A DNA stretch of 64,000 nt from Candidatus Lindowbacteria bacterium RIFCSPLOWO2_12_FULL_62_27 (GCA_001784175.1 MFPR01000028.1:69606-133605), one strand, 5' to 3'; shown: positions 1 through 8,920, counted from the stretch's first letter. Notes: generated from the letters alone by a model not told the origin. Numbers and translations are program-made.

Positions 1-2529
1 CTTGAAATCGATCGACTCGGCATACCGCCGGCGGGCGGACGACCGGAGATTCATAAAGAATTTCAAATCTGTTTTGTATTTCTTGATTTTCTCGGCCGGG
101 GTGTCGGTCAGGAATCTGGCGGTCGAAAGGGCGATTTCCAGCGTTCGGGCGAACGTGGACAGGCGGTCATAATATCGGTGCCGGAGCGGTTCATCCGCCA
201 AATGCCGCTCATACGCCTCTTCGTCGTATTTGTTTTTGATTCCATTGAAAATATCCCATAGGTCGGAATGTTTCTGTGGAAGCGTTTTGACCTCGTCCGT
301 CACGTTACACAGAGCCATTTCAATTTCGTCCTGCTGAAACTCGGACAACGCGCTGTATTTGGTCAACGCCTGATCCAGCTCTCCCAGAATACCGTAATAA
401 TCGACGATGTATCCGAAGTCCTTTCCTTCGTACAGGCGGTTGACGCGCGCGATGGCCTGAAGCAGCGAATGGTCCGTCATTTTCCGGGTCAGATAGAGAA
501 CGACATTCCGGGGCGCGTCAAAGCCGGTCAGGAGTTTGTCGACGACGATGATGATTTCCGGCCGGTCTCCGTTTTTGAAAGCGTTGATGAGTTGATCCTG
601 ATAATCCTTTTCCGAACCGTATTTATCCATCATCTTTTTCCAGAATTTTTGGACTTCCGCTTTGGGTTCATCGTAGACGTCCTCATAGCCCTCGCGGGCA
701 TCCGGGCCGGAGATCAGCACCTCGGAACTGACAAGGCCGAATTCGTCCAGATATTCCTTGTATTTCAAAGCCGCCAGTTTGGACGGCGCCGCAAGCTGTG
801 CTTTGAATCCCGTTCCCTGCCAGGTCTTGGCGAAGTGGGCGCTGATGTCGTATGCGACCTGTTTGATTTTCTGCTCGGTTCTGTTGAGTTGGTCCGCCGT
901 GCTGAACTTTTTCTTGAGGTCTTTGGTCTGCTCGTCCGTCAGCCCCTCCGACACCCGCTGAAACCAGCGGTCGATGGATTCCCGCGCTACATCCTGTTCC
1001 GCCAGCCGGCCCTCGTAAAGCCGAGGCACGACCGATTTGTCCCGCACCGCCTGGTCGATCGTGTAGGTATCGATCAATCCGCCGAATTTCTGCGCCGTGT
1101 TTTTCTCTTTTTTCATGAGCGGAGTGCCGGTAAAGCCGATGTAGCACGCGTTGGGAAACACCTGCTGCATTTGCGCGTGGGAAATCCCGTACTGACTGCG
1201 GTGGCTTTCGTCGACCAGGATAAACACGTCGCCTGACTCATTCTTGACGGAGCGTTGTTTGACCGCCGCCTGAAATTTGTCGATGACGGTTGTGATGACG
1301 GCGTCTTTGGGCGTGGTGACCAGATCGATCAGATGCTGGCCGGTACGGGCTTTGACCGGATCTTTTCCGCACTGGTGAAACGTTCTATAAATCTGGTCGT
1401 CCAGATCGATGCGGTCGGTGACCAGCACAATGCGGGGATTGGATATGGACGGCTCAAGCGCCAGCGCTTTGGCCAGCATCACCATGGTGAGAGATTTGCC
1501 GCTTCCCTGGGTGTGCCAGATCACCCCGCCCGTCCGGCGGCCTGTATCTCCGACCTTTGCGACGCGCTCGATTGTTTTTTTCACGGCAAAGTATTGCTGG
1601 TAACGCGCGACTTTTTTCTCGCCCGCGTCAAAGACGACGAATTGGTATGCCAGTTCCAAAAGCCTCCGCGGACGGCATAGGCAGTAAATGGCCTTGTCCT
1701 GTTCGGTCAGTTCGCGGCCGCCGGCCTGTTCCAGAGCGTCAAAATAGTCGCGCACGTAGGAAAAGCGGTCTGAAAAGAGGCGCTGTTTCTGGTCTCCACG
1801 GAGGGGCTTGTTCACCAGCCGGAGAAGTTCCGCTTCGTCCAACCCGGCTTCCCGCCAGACCGACCAGAATTTGGCGGCCGTTCCCGCCGTTGCGTATTTC
1901 GCTTCGTTTTTGGCGGCGGCCATCACAAGTTGGGAGTAAATAAAAAGTTTGGGAATTTCGCGGTCGCGCTGATTTCGAATCTGCTGGGATACAGCCTGTT
2001 CGAGCGCGTCTTTGATATCCGGGCGCTTGCACTCGATGACGCCGAACGGGATGCCGTTGACGAACAACACGATGTCCGGCCGGCGAGTCGCGTAACTGCC
2101 CGTGCGTTCAACTTCGAACTCCTCGCTGACGTGAAACACGTTGTTTTCCGGCCGTTTCCAGTCGATGAAATTCAGAGTGAAACTCTTGGTGTCGCCGTCG
2201 ATGGTCTGTTCCAGGCTCTTGCCCATCGTCAGCAGGTCATAGATTTTCTCGTTCGTCCGCACGAGCCCGTCGAACGGCACATCCTTGAGCGTCTGAATAG
2301 CGGTCCGAATGTTCGGAATGGAAAACCGGTATTCTTTCCCTTTGAAAAAAATCCGGTTGATCTCGCGGAGCCGCTCCTCCAGGATGTCCTCCAAAATAAC
2401 CCCGGACTTCTTGCCCCCCCGTTTGTCCAGCGCATCCGCGGGCGAAAGATACGAATATCCAAGGTTCATCAAAAGCTGAAGCGCCGGAATCTGCGAGATG
2501 TGGTCTTCTTTAAACGAAGGCGTATCCAT
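1..2529 (-). CDS. hsdR: Type I restriction enzyme R subunit, HsdR (3' end outside window)
   Basis: ATP-dependent DNA translocase and endonuclease subunit of a type I restriction-modification enzyme. My translation from the ATG at 2529 is open to base 1, giving 843 residues of a family usually about 1000 or more. The N-terminal HSDR nuclease domain is visible: RRPDIVLF (about 149-156) and GVIECKRPD (about 163-171) supply D152, E166 and K168 of a PD-(D/E)xK site. The SF2 motor follows, with Walker A HTQGSGKS near residue 345 and DESHRSQYG near 438, then FTGTP. The start lies 2 bases after the hsdS stop, so translation is probably coupled. No frameshift or internal stop was seen. Confidence 0.96.
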   Translation of the reverse strand, partial: MDTPSFKEDHISQIPALQLLMNLGYSYLSPADALDKRGGKKSGVILEDILEERLREINRIFFKGKEYRFSIPNIRTAIQTLKDVPFDGLVRTNEKIYDLLTMGKSLEQTIDGDTKSFTLNFIDWKRPENNVFHVSEEFEVERTGSYATRRPDIVLFVNGIPFGVIECKRPDIKDALEQAVSQQIRNQRDREIPKLFIYSQLVMAAAKNEAKYATAGTAAKFWSVWREAGLDEAELLRLVNKPLRGDQKQRLFSDRFSYVRDYFDALEQAGGRELTEQDKAIYCLCRPRRLLELAYQFVVFDAGEKKVARYQQYFAVKKTIERVAKVGDTGRRTGGVIWHTQGSGKSLTMVMLAKALALEPSISNPRIVLVTDRIDLDDQIYRTFHQCGKDPVKARTGQHLIDLVTTPKDAVITTVIDKFQAAVKQRSVKNESGDVFILVDESHRSQYGISHAQMQQVFPNACYIGFTGTPLMKKEKNTAQKFGGLIDTYTIDQAVRDKSVVPRLYEGRLAEQDVARESIDRWFQRVSEGLTDEQTKDLKKKFSTADQLNRTEQKIKQVAYDISAHFAKTWQGTGFKAQLAAPSKLAALKYKEYLDEFGLVSSEVLISGPDAREGYEDVYDEPKAEVQKFWKKMMDKYGSEKDYQDQLINAFKNGDRPEIIIVVDKLLTGFDAPRNVVLYLTRKMTDHSLLQAIARVNRLYEGKDFGYIVDYYGILGELDQALTKYSALSEFQQDEIEMALCNVTDEVKTLPQKHSDLWDIFNGIKNKYDEEAYERHLADEPLRHRYYDRLSTFARTLEIALSTARFLTDTPAEKIKKYKTDLKFFMNLRSSARRRYAESIDFK

Positions 2530-2531
2530 CG

Positions 2532-3800
2532 TCAGACCTTCACCCGAATTTGACCCCTCAGGAGTTTTTGCATCAGACCTTTTTTCTGGAGTCTGTAAAT
2601 TTCCAAGCGACGCTCAAGAAGCCGAATTTCCAGCAGGGCACGATCAAGGAAGTCAGCACTTTTTCTTTGATAGGCGATATCCGGAACGGGAACTTTACAT
2701 GAGAAGAAATATTTGTCGTTTATGTTTAAGAGACCATTTCCTCTGGCACTGGAGCTGATTAGCGGGTGAAGCTGTCTATTCAGCGAGCCGACTTCGAAAT
2801 AATGGCGAAAATATCTCGGCTCAACGTCTTTGTTCAACTTGAAGCAGGTATAGACAAAAGGAATGAGCGCCCGGTTGGCCTCAAGCCTGAATATACACCC
2901 ATAAGGATAAGTTTTGGAATTGCCCCTATTATATGCGAACTCTCCCTTTTTTAGAAGGATATATTTTTGGAGACTCTCCCCCGTCATATCTCGGCCATAT
3001 TTCTCGCTCTGATCTATAAACCCACGCGTTGAAGAGATCATCATGGCAGACACGTCTGATCCGTCGTTTCTCCGAGTGATCTCAGATGAAATCTCCGAGA
3101 GCCTATATTTTTTCGAATTACCTACATTTGGCTTTTGGAGCAGCTCTATCCGATACCCATTAAAAGCAAGTCTTTTTTGTGAAAGTAAAGCAGCAGTCTT
3201 CTCGATGGCGTTGTCCCACGCGCTCAAAATCTCGGAGATTTTGTGTTGTTCAGGGAGAGTGGGGAGGGGAATCTGAAAATCCCGAAGATCGGTCAGTGAG
3301 ATATTGGGTCTGGCAGCATCTACTTGCATATCCAGTATTCGCTTGACTGTTTCGGGTGCTTGGAAAAAAAATTCTACAAATGGTACGGAATGGCTGTCAC
3401 GGACACGAAAAACCGCGACGGCTTGGTTTACATTAGCAGATCCCAAGTCCTGCTTCACTCGGCAGGATCGACCAATAGAGGCCCCAACAAGGTTAATGAG
3501 GATGTCTCCGCGGCGGAGTTGCGTGCGCTTGAGTTTCGTATGAAACGTAAGAGGAAGGAATTTAGGCACCGAAACGTCAAGGTAGCCATCGCGTACGTTT
3601 TCACTTGTGACGAAAAGCATTCCTGTCGCAACATAGTTGAAGCCCTGCCACTTTGGTGAGGCGCCTTTGCCGATCAGACTCGTGATCTCCGAGCCTTTGA
3701 CACATCCCCACCCCTCCGGAATCCACCCCACCTTGGTCTTCTTGTATCCGGGGCGGTTTTCGTTGGGCGACCGGCCGATCTCTCCTGCAGGGCGGGTCAT
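2532..3800 (-). CDS. hsdS: Type I restriction enzyme specificity subunit, HsdS
   Basis: DNA-recognition subunit with two target-recognition domains, each followed by a conserved helical spacer. The first repeat runs from GWIPEGW to PTLPEQHKISEILSAWDNAI, the second ends PVPDIAYQRKSADFLD...RRLEIYRLQKKGLMQKLLRG, typical HsdS ends. I place the start at ATG 3800 (MTRPAGEIGRSPNENRPG). The extra 23 codons upstream are only the other frame of the transposase gene, and this ATG overlaps that gene's stop by 4 bases (ATGA). The recognition domains are visibly more AT-rich than the flanks, as often seen for exchanged specificity domains. No methyltransferase gene (hsdM) is present on the upstream side. 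Confidence 0.93.
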   Translation of the reverse strand: MTRPAGEIGRSPNENRPGYKKTKVGWIPEGWGCVKGSEITSLIGKGASPKWQGFNYVATGMLFVTSENVRDGYLDVSVPKFLPLTFHTKLKRTQLRRGDILINLVGASIGRSCRVKQDLGSANVNQAVAVFRVRDSHSVPFVEFFFQAPETVKRILDMQVDAARPNISLTDLRDFQIPLPTLPEQHKISEILSAWDNAIEKTAALLSQKRLAFNGYRIELLQKPNVGNSKKYRLSEISSEITRRNDGSDVSAMMISSTRGFIDQSEKYGRDMTGESLQKYILLKKGEFAYNRGNSKTYPYGCIFRLEANRALIPFVYTCFKLNKDVEPRYFRHYFEVGSLNRQLHPLISSSARGNGLLNINDKYFFSCKVPVPDIAYQRKSADFLDRALLEIRLLERRLEIYRLQKKGLMQKLLRGQIRVKV

Positions 3801-4399
3801 ATATCCATCCACGATTGTTGGGGCGACGGGCGGCCGGCGCGGGATGGGTGTTCGCGGTCGATATCCCATTTTGCCGAATTGTCGGCGATGTATTGGCGAA
3901 TGCGGTTTAATTCACGTTCGTCGCGGATGACATGTTCATAATAATTTCGTTGCCAGACGCGTTTGCCGGGCGTGTTTCGTATCTGGTTAATCCGTTTCGT
4001 TGTGATGGATTTGAATTGACCGATGATCGCCCCGACCGATCCGGAAACGGGCCCGCATGGATTCACACCCGAACACGTAGGGGCGACCCGGCGGGTCGCC
4101 CCTACAATATCCGATGACGTTCCAATAGGATCCACGATGACAATAATCCCATGGAAATGATTCGGCATGCCGATCCATTCGTCCAATTCAACGGTCGGAC
4201 GTATGACCGCCGTTTTGGTCCATTCCTCGGCAACAATGTTTCCATATTCATTCAACTGTATTTCCGTGCCGACGACGTCTCCGAACAAACATTCCCGATC
4301 TTGGACACACAACGTCACAAAATATGCCCCCGCCGAGGAATAATCGTATCCCTTGAGGCGTATCGACCGGCGGTGGTGCGCGATAGGACTATATTTCAT
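3797..4399 (-). CDS. REP-associated tyrosine transposase (RAYT, IS200-like Y1 family)
   Basis: Single-domain Y1 HUH transposase of 200 residues, the usual RAYT size. The HUH motif is visible in MPNHFHGII, the catalytic tyrosine region is WQRNYYEHVIRDERELNRI, and the N-terminus HHRRSIRLKGYDYSSAGAYF is typical. Such proteins are thought to move or process REP palindromes and are usually single-copy domesticated genes. It sits inside the hsd locus, its stop overlapping the hsdS start. A perfect 13-bp-arm palindrome (4077-4105) is read in frame within this gene as part of DIVGATRRVAPT. Confidence 0.92.
   Translation of the reverse strand: MKYSPIAHHRRSIRLKGYDYSSAGAYFVTLCVQDRECLFGDVVGTEIQLNEYGNIVAEEWTKTAVIRPTVELDEWIGMPNHFHGIIVIVDPIGTSSDIVGATRRVAPTCSGVNPCGPVSGSVGAIIGQFKSITTKRINQIRNTPGKRVWQRNYYEHVIRDERELNRIRQYIADNSAKWDIDREHPSRAGRPSPQQSWMDI
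4077..4105. repeat. REP-like palindrome inside the RAYT gene
   Basis: A perfect inverted repeat: arms GTAGGGGCGACCC and GGGTCGCCCCTAC separated by three bases. It resembles extragenic palindromes that RAYT proteins recognise, but here lies within the coding sequence of the RAYT itself without breaking the frame. Confidence 0.85.
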
Positions 4400-4436
4400 G
4401 ATCCGTTGTCGACGTGTCGGCCCGCCGTCAGACTCC

Positions 4437-5348
4437 TCATTTCTTTTTCTCCTTCGACTCCAGCATCTTTCTGGTCTTTTCCAATTCCTTTTCGATCAAT
4501 TTTTCGTTGGGCAGGACCGTTTTGTACTCAGCGGTGAGGACCTTGTTCGGCAGATTGTCCAGCGCATATTTGGCGACCGCCTCATTTTTCTGCGCGCACA
4601 GGATCAATCCGACCGGCTGGTTCTCGCCGGGCTGTGTCCAGTGTTCGCGGGCGTAATTCAGATACATGTGCATCTGGCCGGCGTCGGCGTGGGTGAATTT
4701 GCCGATTTTGAGGTCGATCACTACCAGACATTTCAGACGGCGATGAAAGAACATCAGATCCACGCGGTACCACTCATCGCCGATCCGAAGGCGTTTTTGC
4801 CGGCCGATGAACGCGAAATCGCCGCCCAGTTCCATCAGAAAATGCTCCAGGTGCCGGATCAATGCCTCTTCAAGGTCTGTTTCCGAATACTCGTCTTTGA
4901 GATTCAGAAATTCCAGAACATACGGGTCCTTGATTTCCTGTTCCGGCTCAATCCGGTCATCCGCCCGGGCTTTGGAACCTTTTTCCAACATGGCCGCTTT
5001 GTTTTTCGACAGCGCCGTCCGTTCATAAAACATGGAGTTGATCTGTCGATCGAGCTGGCGCACTGACCATCCGCCCCTTAGGGCTTCCTCTTCATAAAAC
5101 ACACGCGCCGATGGATCTTTTACACTCATTAAACCGACATACGCCGACCAGGGCAGAGGGAATCGGATTGCCATCGCCTTGATATTGAATTCGGCAGACA
5201 GCGTCCGCCGTTTTTCGGGCACTTGAGATTTGGCAGACAGTGTCTGCCGAATTGGCCATGACAAGTAAAATTGCCTCATCTGCCGCACATTTCTTTCGGA
5301 GAACCCCCGCCCGAACCGGCCGGTTAGGTCGACGGCCAGCCGTTTCAA
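4437..5348 (-). pseudogene. DUF1016 (YhcG-type) PD-(D/E)xK nuclease, 5'-truncated
   Basis: The C-terminal nuclease domain looks complete: DEWYRVDLMFFHRRLKCLVVIDLKIGKF carries the D...DLK core, followed by DAGQMHMYLNY and PVGLILCAQKNEAVAKYAL. The DUF1016 N-terminal domain is only partly present: family-like sequence GRAGYGEELLKRLAVDLTGRF-GRGFSERN starts abruptly at about 5375, and roughly the first 60 residues of the usual protein are absent. Upstream the DNA becomes the end of a MazG-like gene in another frame. The only near start is TTG at 5348. Family members often sit beside type I restriction genes. Read as a deletion or recombination product; residual translation cannot be excluded. Confidence 0.7.
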
Positions 5349-5736
5349 CAGTTCCTCGCCATATCCGGCCCTTCCCCTGCCGCTCCGTATATTTCTTGCG
5401 ACTGCCGTAGGCTTTTTCGACGGGATATTTCTTCTGATTCTTGGAAATCTTTTTATCGGCGGCGCGGACGGGGTCGATACCGAGTTTGTCGGCGAGGTTG
5501 ATGAGGTAGACCATGATGTCGCCGATTTCCTCTTCGATCTGGCGGAGTTTCTCCGGCGGGAGGGTGCGGCTCTCCTCGGGCGTCAGCCACTGGAAATGCT
5601 CCATGAGTTCGGCGGCCTCGACCGAGAGGGCCATGGCGAGATTTTTCGGGGAATGAAACTGCTCCCAGTTGCGGGCCTTGTTGAAGCGACAAATTTTTTG
5701 GCGGATCAGGTTCAGCTTGCGGTCTGCGGTGGTCAT
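5092..5736 (-). CDS. MazG-like nucleotide pyrophosphohydrolase with aberrant C-terminal extension
   Basis: Residues 1 to about 118 form a complete MazG-like all-alpha NTP pyrophosphohydrolase: LSVEAAELMEHFQW and EEEIGDIMVYLINLADKLGID hold the acidic Mg-binding residues, and KKYPVEKAYGSRKKYTE is where the family normally ends. Such enzymes hydrolyse (d)NTPs. Here the stop is missing and the frame runs another 95 or so residues through the DUF1016 gene in a different frame, so the tail has no family match. The start is ATG 5736 (MTTADRKLN); six upstream in-frame residues look spurious. The junction at about 5375-5395 is the likely recombination point. Confidence 0.85.
   Translation of the reverse strand: MTTADRKLNLIRQKICRFNKARNWEQFHSPKNLAMALSVEAAELMEHFQWLTPEESRTLPPEKLRQIEEEIGDIMVYLINLADKLGIDPVRAADKKISKNQKKYPVEKAYGSRKKYTERQGKGRIWRGTVETAGRRPNRPVRAGVLRKKCAADEAILLVMANSADTVCQISSARKTADAVCRIQYQGDGNPIPSALVGVCRFNECKRSIGACVL
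5191..5248. repeat. Two palindromes inside the DUF1016 gene
   Basis: GGCAGACA-g-TGTCTGCC at 5232-5248 is a perfect inverted repeat, and a degenerate relative (CGGCAGAC-agc-GTCCGCCG) lies at 5192-5210. In protein they give the repeated RQTLSAKS / RRTLSAEF segment of the linker between the two DUF1016 domains. Confidence 0.75.
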
Positions 5737-5900
5737 GATCGAGAATGAAATCAAGGACGGAGGGTTGCAGTCAATAGCCGTTTCTACTTGCCCGCGTTTC
5801 TACTTGCCTGAAGGCGATCGCCCGGAACGCCGTGAGCATTTCGCTTGACAGGTATATCACATCGTGATAGTTCTCGAGCAATATACCAGGAAGGGAGAAA

Positions 5901-6443
5901 ATGCAAATGCCTGACGACGAGAAGCGGCTCTATCTTTATGAAGCCCTGGAACTGCGGGGCGAATATGACGCGCGGATCAAGACGCTGAAAGAGAGTCTGC
6001 CGGAGACGAAGTCTAACCGGGACCGGGGGCTGTTTGGCCGGGATGAGGAGAGCCTACGGCGGCCGAGCGCCGGGTTTGATGCAGTCGGAGCCCGGGCGGA
6101 GCTGCGGGCGCTGGAGTTCAAGCGCCGGAAGCTCAACAGCGCGATTCAGAAGGCCAACTTTGAGCATCAGATTTCTCTGGACGGCGAAGCGGCGAATCTC
6201 AACGAGGCGCTTGAGAGCCGAAAGTCTCTGAACGAACGGATCGGCGAACTCCACTCGCAGGTCGTGGCGTCCGCTTATGAGCGGGTGATCTACAAGGAAG
6301 GGCGGGACATCGTCGAAAAGAGCGAAGTGCCGTACCCCGACGCGACCAGGACGCTCGACGAGGCTCGGGTCCGCTTTCGGAATCTGAACCGGCATCTTCG
6401 GAGATCGTCGTTCGAGGTGACGGTCGACTTTAAAGATGAATAG
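5901..6443 (+). CDS. DIP1984-like (septicolysin-type) family protein
   Basis: A 180-residue helical protein. LYEALELRGEYDARIKTLKESL at the N-terminus, a central block (KLNSAIQKANFEHQI...ANLNEALESRKSLNERIGEL) and a C-terminal LDEARVRFRNLNRHLRRSSFEVTV resemble the DIP1984 family, whose molecular role is unknown. A purine-rich GGGAGAAA lies just before the start; a second in-frame ATG at 5907 is possible. It is transcribed away from the restriction locus, with about 160 bases of upstream DNA in which I see nothing certain. Confidence 0.65.
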   Translation: MQMPDDEKRLYLYEALELRGEYDARIKTLKESLPETKSNRDRGLFGRDEESLRRPSAGFDAVGARAELRALEFKRRKLNSAIQKANFEHQISLDGEAANLNEALESRKSLNERIGELHSQVVASAYERVIYKEGRDIVEKSEVPYPDATRTLDEARVRFRNLNRHLRRSSFEVTVDFKDE

Positions 6444-6638
6444 CGCCGGAGGCAGGGGGGCATGCGCGAATGTTCTGGCGACGGGACATAGCCCAGGTGG
6501 CGACTGTGAGAGCCTAACTCCTTGGGGTGACGACCAAATCGTCCGGAAAAGCCGTTTCCAGAGGAAGCGACAAATCCACGCATCAGCACAAGCGCCTCAT
6601 CCTCAAAGCTCATGGGCCCCGCGCCTCCGGTTTTGTAA

Positions 6639-7079
6639 ATGACAGTGCGCAACCCGACCACCCGCACTTTTCTGTGCATCTATTTTCCGGAGCGGACGGA
6701 CCGGGGAGTTGAGACAAAAAACGTTTGTGTCGCATTTAACGGGACGACAGAGCGAGCGTTATATCGCGCGGTCGAGAGGTTGGGTTCAACGGAAATTAAG
6801 AAACGAATAGCGATTTTTTCGTATGACCATCTGGTCAAGGTCGCGGAGAGGGAGGACCGGGGGATCACGGAAGTCATCAAGATGCGGCTCGGCGATTCGG
6901 TCCTGCGGCGCGGCGGGCGGGTCCGGCGGACGGTGACTGTGAAGCGGGACGATGTTGCACGGTGGCGGCGGGCGTTGATGAGGGAGGCCGGAATCGGGCG
7001 ACGCGTCTTTCAAGAGATATTGGCATTTTTGGACGACCTCGATGGCGGGGAGAAACGCGCGAGCGGCGTGGCCGCTTGA
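6639..7079 (+). CDS. Hypothetical protein
   Basis: An unrecognised 146-residue basic protein. Its middle (FNGTTERALYRAVERLGSTEIKKRIAIFSYDHLVKVAEREDRGITEVIKMRLG) looks like a folded helical protein and not random translation. No ribosome-binding site is evident before ATG 6639, so the true start may be internal. It lies between the DIP1984-like gene and the AAA+ ATPase on the same strand. In 6444-6638 upstream I see nothing identifiable. Confidence 0.4.
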   Translation: MTVRNPTTRTFLCIYFPERTDRGVETKNVCVAFNGTTERALYRAVERLGSTEIKKRIAIFSYDHLVKVAEREDRGITEVIKMRLGDSVLRRGGRVRRTVTVKRDDVARWRRALMREAGIGRRVFQEILAFLDDLDGGEKRASGVAA

Positions 7080-7221
7080 ATTTGATTTCGCGCCGATGCG
7101 GCGGTACAGTTCCCATATGTGGAATGACTCTGAAAGAAAAGAGCGTGGCTGAATCATGAAACGACTCGCGAGGTTCCGGAAGGAGGGACGCGCTATGCCG
7201 TTTTTCTAACGGGAAAACTCC

Positions 7222-8739
7222 ATGAAGGGTGAGGTGAAGGGAATGTTTTCGGTCAAGTTGAATATTTATGGTTTTTTTGTGCGAGCGGCCGGCGCCGGAT
7301 CCGTTGTGGGCGCTGTCGCCGTTGCGAGTTTGCTGGCATGTGAACGCACCTACATCCTTGTCGCGATCGCCGGGGTTTGGGCCGTCCTCTGTGTTACCGC
7401 TCTGATCTATGCCGTCTATCGGATTGATTTTCGACTTGCCTTGTATCTGTGGCCGCAATCGCAGTCCATTGAAGTTTTTGCACACGAATTCCCGAACAAC
7501 CGTCTGGTCGATCTGCATTTTGCGGCGCGGGATTATTGCGCGGCGGAGGGGTTTGATGTCTCCCTGAATAGTTCCCATCAATCGGAACTGCGCAGTCTCA
7601 TCGCCCTGCGGGTTTCCTGGTGGGACCGGAGAATTCATCGGGCGAAATGCATCCCGCGGGCGATCGACGAGGCGCAAGAGGTCTATGTTCCCGTGGACGA
7701 GTTTTGGATCAGGACGCCTTGGAACGCGCCAGGACACAACGCGGCGATCGTCCGGGTCTGGTATGACAAACGGGAAGAGGAGACCTGGCTTGAGATCGCG
7801 GCCGCGGACAAGGAGTCGGCGAGTGCGATTCATCGGGCCATCCGCGAGCGGGCTGACCAAAACAGCATCTACAAAAATAAGGTGATCGAGGCCGTCGTGA
7901 TGGAGCGGGATCGGGACCCATTCGACCTTGTGGAGTGTCCGGACCGGATGATCCTCCGGTTCAAGAAACTGCCGAAGGTTTCGGAAGGCGACATCATCAT
8001 CGAGCCGCATATCCGGCAGATCATCCGGCGGAACCTTTTTGATTTTCACAGGCACAAGGATGCGATCAAGGCGCGTGGAATTCCCTTGAAGAAAGGGCTG
8101 CTGTTCTACGGCCCGCCAGGCACCGGCAAGACCTACACGTGCCGCTACATTTACAGCGAGCTGGCCGACATCACGACCCTCATTATCACCGGCCATGCGC
8201 TCAAGGAAATCAAATCCGTATGCCGGCTGGCCCGAACCCTTCAGCCGAGCCTCGTTGTCCTCGAAGACGTGGACTTGGTCTTTTCATCCCGCGCGGACAA
8301 TTTTTACAGCACGTCGCTCGGCGATCTCATGGACCAGCTCGACGGCTTCAACGCGGATGACGCGGTGATTTTCATCCTGACGACGAACGACATCGTGCGT
8401 CTTGAGTCGGCGATCAAAGACCGGCCGGGCCGGATCAATCAGTGCATCTTTTTCGGCACCCCGAGCCCCGACGTCCGCCGCCGGTATTTTTTGCAGTCTA
8501 TGTCCGCGCACGATCACGCGGCGCTCGATCTGGACAAGTGGATTGCGAACACGGAAGGATGTTCCCACGCCTTTATCAAGGAGCTCATCTTCCGCGCCGT
8601 ACAGGTCTCTATGGAGGAAACCGGCTACACGGCCGGAGTCCTGCATCTGAAGGACGCGGATTTTCAGAAGGCGCTTGACGAATTGACGTCGTTTGACGAC
8701 CGGAAGGGCCACGCGATTCTGGGGTTCCGGGCTTGTTAG
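7222..8739 (+). CDS. Membrane-anchored AAA+ ATPase
   Basis: A 505-residue protein with two predicted N-terminal transmembrane helices (about 13-35 and 42-63), a middle domain of unknown fold and a classical AAA module: Walker A FYGPPGTGKT near 295-304, Walker B LVVLEDVD near 343-350, sensor ILTTND and arginine-finger segment DRPGR near 400. This layout suggests a membrane-tethered remodelling or unfolding ATPase. There is no metalloprotease domain of the FtsH kind, so a cytosolic partner or substrate is unknown. Either ATG 7222 or ATG 7243 could start it; the latter has GGTGAGG eight bases upstream. It ends ten bases before the genomic-island repeat. Confidence 0.85.
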   Translation: MKGEVKGMFSVKLNIYGFFVRAAGAGSVVGAVAVASLLACERTYILVAIAGVWAVLCVTALIYAVYRIDFRLALYLWPQSQSIEVFAHEFPNNRLVDLHFAARDYCAAEGFDVSLNSSHQSELRSLIALRVSWWDRRIHRAKCIPRAIDEAQEVYVPVDEFWIRTPWNAPGHNAAIVRVWYDKREEETWLEIAAADKESASAIHRAIRERADQNSIYKNKVIEAVVMERDRDPFDLVECPDRMILRFKKLPKVSEGDIIIEPHIRQIIRRNLFDFHRHKDAIKARGIPLKKGLLFYGPPGTGKTYTCRYIYSELADITTLIITGHALKEIKSVCRLARTLQPSLVVLEDVDLVFSSRADNFYSTSLGDLMDQLDGFNADDAVIFILTTNDIVRLESAIKDRPGRINQCIFFGTPSPDVRRRYFLQSMSAHDHAALDLDKWIANTEGCSHAFIKELIFRAVQVSMEETGYTAGVLHLKDADFQKALDELTSFDDRKGHAILGFRAC

Positions 8740-8748
8740 AGGAAAAAT

Positions 8749-8794
8749 TCGGGGCGGCGTGATTTGAACACGCGGCCTCCTGCTCCCAAAGCAG
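8749..8794. repeat. Genomic-island attachment repeat, left copy (tRNA-Pro 3' fragment)
   Basis: Forty-six bases identical to 29396-29441. They correspond, on the minus strand, to tRNA-Pro from the 5' side of the anticodon stem through the discriminator base. The 5' part of the tRNA is absent, so this is a partial duplicate of the kind left by integrase-mediated insertion. Confidence 0.93.
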
Positions 8795-8854
8795 ATTGAG
8801 AACTTGCGTAATCTGCCTGACTGTCAATGGGATTACAACTTCGGGTAGATGCCT

Positions 8855-8877
8855 GTTCTAAGCGTGTTCTAAGCCGA
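8855..8877. promoter_or_regulatory. Putative integrase arm-binding repeats, left end
   Basis: Two copies of GTTCTAAGC (8855-8863, 8866-8874) on an 11-bp period. A 22-bp stretch (8856-8877) is identical to 29306-29327 at the other end of the island. This matches the pattern of integrase arm-type sites beside a core site. Confidence 0.65.
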
Positions 8878-8920
8878 TTCGGCGAAATTTGGAAATTCTC
8901 GGCCATGTTGGATGTTTGAG

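Noticed and set aside
268..2553. Several long plus-strand open frames opposite hsdR
   Set aside because: They are the complement of a continuous HsdR frame with all catalytic motifs; their translations have no family-like sequence.
6877..8196. A 439-codon minus-strand frame opposite the AAA+ gene
   Set aside because: Antisense shadow in GC-rich DNA; the plus strand encodes intact Walker and arginine-finger motifs.
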